DNA from: Vreelandella neptunia
Lineage (GTDB): Bacteria > Pseudomonadota > Gammaproteobacteria > Pseudomonadales > Halomonadaceae
Direction: 5' to 3'
NCBI RefSeq assembly: GCF_022489065.1
Contig: NZ_JAKVTW010000001.1
Location: forward strand, 62,001 to 126,000
DNA: 64,000 nt
Shown: positions 61,780 to 64,000 of the stretch, one piece after another
Layout: every line of letters starts with the position of its first letter
How positions within the stretch are numbered: position 1 is the first letter of the stretch
The notes under the pieces: model-generated
What the model was told of the DNA's origin: nothing
Databases searched by the model: none
Seen by the model: the letters and a program-made list of their open reading frames with translations, nothing else
Made by a program: the position numbers and the translations under genes

Positions 61780-63720
61780 TTACGCAGCCGGTTTAGCCAC
61801 CAGCGAGCGAGTCTCTTCGCGGGCTTCAGTAAGCACTACACGAAGCGGATCACCAAGCTTATAACGCTCTTCGCCTTCGATTTGGATACGTCCCTCTTTA
61901 TCGTCAATCACCACTTTGCTGCGGTCACTGTGCATCAAGGGAGCAGGCACAAAGGCGGTCGCGCCATTTTCCAGCAGACGAACGCGCATACCGCCACGGT
62001 TGATGGCCATGATTTCGGCTTCAAACGTATCCTGGTTCTGCGCGGCGGGCGTTAGGTAGCGCACGTAGAGCCAATCTTTTACATCGCGCTCGGCCATACG
62101 ATTCAGACGGCGACGCTCCGTCAGCTGCTCGGTGAGCTGCTGGGTGGCTTCAGCGGGTGCCTGTTCACCTTTCAGTACGCGCTTGATCAGGCGGTGGTTG
62201 ACCATATCGCCATACTTACGAATCGGCGAGGTCCAGGTGGCGTAGGCAGCCAGACCCAAACCAAAGTGCGGGCCAGGCTGTGCCGACATCATGGTGAAGC
62301 CCTGGAAACGGCGCAGGCGCGCATCCAGCCAAGCGTCGTCGCGGCTTTCCAGCGCACGCTTCAGCTCGGTGTAGCGAGCAAGCTCGGTCAGTGCTTCGCG
62401 TTCGACCACGATCTCCTGACCTGCCAGGAACTCCTGGGCAGCTTCGGCTTTCTCAGGCTCGAACGCGCGATGCACGTTAAAGATACCGTGGCCGATATGC
62501 TGGGCCAGGAAGTCCGCGCAACAGGCGTTAGCCACAATCATCGACTCTTCGATCATACGGTTGGCAATGCGGCGCTCTTCGGTGCGCACGGCCAATACGT
62601 TGCCAGCGGGATCGAGATCAAACACGTAGTCTGGGCGGTCTTTAAACACCAGTGCGTGTTCGTTGCGCCAAGCGGTACGGGCTTCGGTCAAATCACGCAG
62701 CGCGGTGAGCTGCTCGGCAATATCATCTGCTGGCGCCCAATCGCCTTGGCCTTCGATCCAGTCGGAGACATTGTCGTAAACGAGCTTGGCGTGGGATTTA
62801 ACGTTCGCCGCAAAAAAGCGGTACTCGCCCAGGCTGCCGTCGGCATTGATATCCAGCGTGCAGGCCAGCGCGGGGCGCTCTTTATTTTCCCACAGCGAGC
62901 AGAGATCATCCGCTAGCTGCTCTGGCAGCATAGTGACGTTCTGACCGGGCAGGTAAACGGTAAAGGCGCGAGTGCGGGCTTCTAAATCCGCCGCATGGCC
63001 CTCTTCCACATAGGCCGTGGGGTCGGCAATCGCGACACTTAACTGCCAGCCGCCTTCCGCGCGAGGTGCGATGTGCAGCGCATCATCCATATCGCGGGTC
63101 TTCTCACCATCGATGGTGAAGAAAGGCGTGGCGGTTAAATCTTCGCGCGTCAGGCCTTCATCCATCAGCGGCCAATCGGTACTCGCATCGGGGCACTCTT
63201 GCTCCAGCGCATGGCGGGCAAGCGTGACGCGCCACGGCACTGCCGGATCATCGCTTTTAGCGACCAGTTCATCAATCTGGGCAAAGAAAGCGCGGTCATC
63301 GGCTTTTAGCGGATGACGCACCAAGCGCGCAACGACCCAATCGCCGTCAGCAATGCTGTCTTCATCAAGGTTGTTTTTAATCCGCGCCTTGATAACGTTT
63401 TTAATCGACGGATGGTCGGGCACCACGGCCAGACGTCCTTCGCGCTTCTGCACGCGGGCGACAAATCGATCAAGCCCAGCTTCAATCAGCTTTTCCGGCT
63501 CAATGGATTTTTTGTCACCGTTCTCGTGAATCACGCCTTCCACGCGATCACCGTGAATCACCTGCTTCATGGCGGGTGGTGGCACGAAATAGGATTCACC
63601 GTCGTCGGTTTCGAGAAATCCGAAACCCTTGTCGGTGGCTTTGATCACCCCTTCAGCACGGGGGGTGGTTTGACGAATCTGTTGCTTGAGCTGGGCAAGC
63701 ATGGAGTTATTCTGAAGCAT
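61780..63720 (-). CDS. rnb: Exoribonuclease II
   Basis: A 646-residue processive 3'-5' ribonuclease. The size and N-terminus (MLAQLKQQIRQTTPRAEGVIKATDKGFGFLE) match RNase II (644 residues in E. coli) rather than RNase R (over 800). Cold-shock domains are at about 20-80 and 85-170. The RNB catalytic domain starts at about 200, with FFTIDGEKTRDMDDALHI carrying the metal-binding aspartates. The S1 domain is at the C-terminus (about 565-640; FEAEIMAINRGGMRVRLLENG). The RNase R-type basic tail is absent. An in-frame ATG seven codons on is also possible. Confidence 0.95.
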   Translation of the reverse strand: MLQNNSMLAQLKQQIRQTTPRAEGVIKATDKGFGFLETDDGESYFVPPPAMKQVIHGDRVEGVIHENGDKKSIEPEKLIEAGLDRFVARVQKREGRLAVVPDHPSIKNVIKARIKNNLDEDSIADGDWVVARLVRHPLKADDRAFFAQIDELVAKSDDPAVPWRVTLARHALEQECPDASTDWPLMDEGLTREDLTATPFFTIDGEKTRDMDDALHIAPRAEGGWQLSVAIADPTAYVEEGHAADLEARTRAFTVYLPGQNVTMLPEQLADDLCSLWENKERPALACTLDINADGSLGEYRFFAANVKSHAKLVYDNVSDWIEGQGDWAPADDIAEQLTALRDLTEARTAWRNEHALVFKDRPDYVFDLDPAGNVLAVRTEERRIANRMIEESMIVANACCADFLAQHIGHGIFNVHRAFEPEKAEAAQEFLAGQEIVVEREALTELARYTELKRALESRDDAWLDARLRRFQGFTMMSAQPGPHFGLGLAAYATWTSPIRKYGDMVNHRLIKRVLKGEQAPAEATQQLTEQLTERRRLNRMAERDVKDWLYVRYLTPAAQNQDTFEAEIMAINRGGMRVRLLENGATAFVPAPLMHSDRSKVVIDDKEGRIQIEGEERYKLGDPLRVVLTEAREETRSLVAKPAA

Positions 63721-63893
63721 GAGCTCAATCAGTTGGCGAGAGTTAGGGTGCCACTATACGGATTCCCGCTTGCCACGCCAATTGCCGCCGAGTGAAGTCG
63801 GCCCGGATGTTCGCTTGGGTGACGGCGCGTCAAAGGCTTACATGCGTTTAGGGGAATCGGTTAAGCTAAACGCCCATGCCGATGGAGCGCACT

Positions 63894-64000
63894 ATGACAC
63901 CCCGCCTGATTGTTTCTGACCTGGATGGAACCCTACTAGGAAGCGACCACACCCTGCACGAAAGCACGGTTGAAGTGCTGCGGGCGCTGGTGAAGCAAGG
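63894..64000 (+). CDS. HAD-IIB (Cof-type) hydrolase, N-terminal fragment (cut by window edge)
   Basis: The first 35 codons are visible. Motif I is IVSDLDGTLLGSDHTL, with the nucleophile Asp in DLDGT, and the following helix STVEVLRALVKQ is typical of Cof-type phosphatases acting on sugar phosphates or flavin intermediates. GGAG lies about 7 nt before the ATG. It is divergent from rnb with about 170 bp between them, in which no other gene is seen. The rest is outside the window. Confidence 0.85.
   Translation, partial: MTPRLIVSDLDGTLLGSDHTLHESTVEVLRALVKQ

Overview
The window reads as the chromosome of a moderately halophilic gammaproteobacterium, most likely a Halomonas/Vreelandella-type member of the Halomonadaceae. 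The grounds are the moderate-to-high GC housekeeping genes, the very acidic linkers and tails in secreted or multidomain proteins, the gltX/tRNA-Ala/tRNA-Glu arrangement, and the gltA versus sdhCDAB-sucAB-lpd-sucCD order. The genus is inferred from protein resemblance only.

Layout. 1-6.9 kb is the end of a polyol (sorbitol/mannitol) catabolic operon: ABC permease (partial), ABC ATPase, HAD phosphatase, SDR polyol dehydrogenase, mannitol 2-dehydrogenase, xylulokinase and transaldolase, closed by a terminator. 7.0-10.7 kb (minus strand) is a cyanate uptake and degradation operon (substrate-binding protein, permease, ATPase, cyanase). It is preceded by a sigma-54 promoter and two dyad operators, and a divergent PAS/AAA+ sigma-54 activator lies at 11.0-13.0 kb. 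13.2-19.1 kb is a complete tripartite RND efflux operon (TolC, membrane fusion, RND pump). A TetR/AcrR-type regulator lies at 21.1-21.7 kb, and AcrR-like sites are seen in front of both loci. A succinylglutamate desuccinylase/aspartoacylase-family protein, a catalase and dusA follow.

25.7-34.1 kb is an accessory, partly decayed island beside the 5' end of dusA, a known integration target. It holds TGTACCCA repeats resembling integrase arm sites, remnants of S24 (phage repressor/LexA-like) genes, an AT-rich GNAT / GNAT-PUA-like / ASCH gene trio, an SOS-boxed umuC, a nonsense-broken S24 gene, an OLD/PARIS-like AAA ATPase with a TOPRIM-like C-terminal part, an LRAT-fold protein, a P2-type gpD tail fragment and a second decayed umuC tail. 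Twice, foreign cargo lies between two divergent copies of the same S24 gene tail. This is the most unusual structure in the window.

34.1-39 kb returns to core genes: a small conserved protein, a TauE/SafE exporter, a lipoprotein, an XRE regulator, gltX, tRNA-Ala(GGC) and tRNA-Glu(TTC). A gene-free stretch with several DnaA-box-like sites follows. 39.5-53.1 kb is the TCA-cycle block: gltA (minus) divergent from sdhCDAB-sucA-sucB-lpd-sucC-sucD, with structured leaders in front of sdhC and sucC. SucB carries two lipoyl domains instead of one.

53.2-64 kb contains a membrane flippase-like protein with a glycosyltransferase, a ribbon-helix-helix regulator beside a PHB-depolymerase-type esterase, a second ABC transporter (ATPase, permease, binding protein) with an amidase behind a sigma-54-type promoter, RNase II (rnb), and the start of a HAD hydrolase. 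The two sigma-54-type promoters (cyanate operon; ABC/amidase operon) suggest that both serve scavenging of alternative nitrogen sources.
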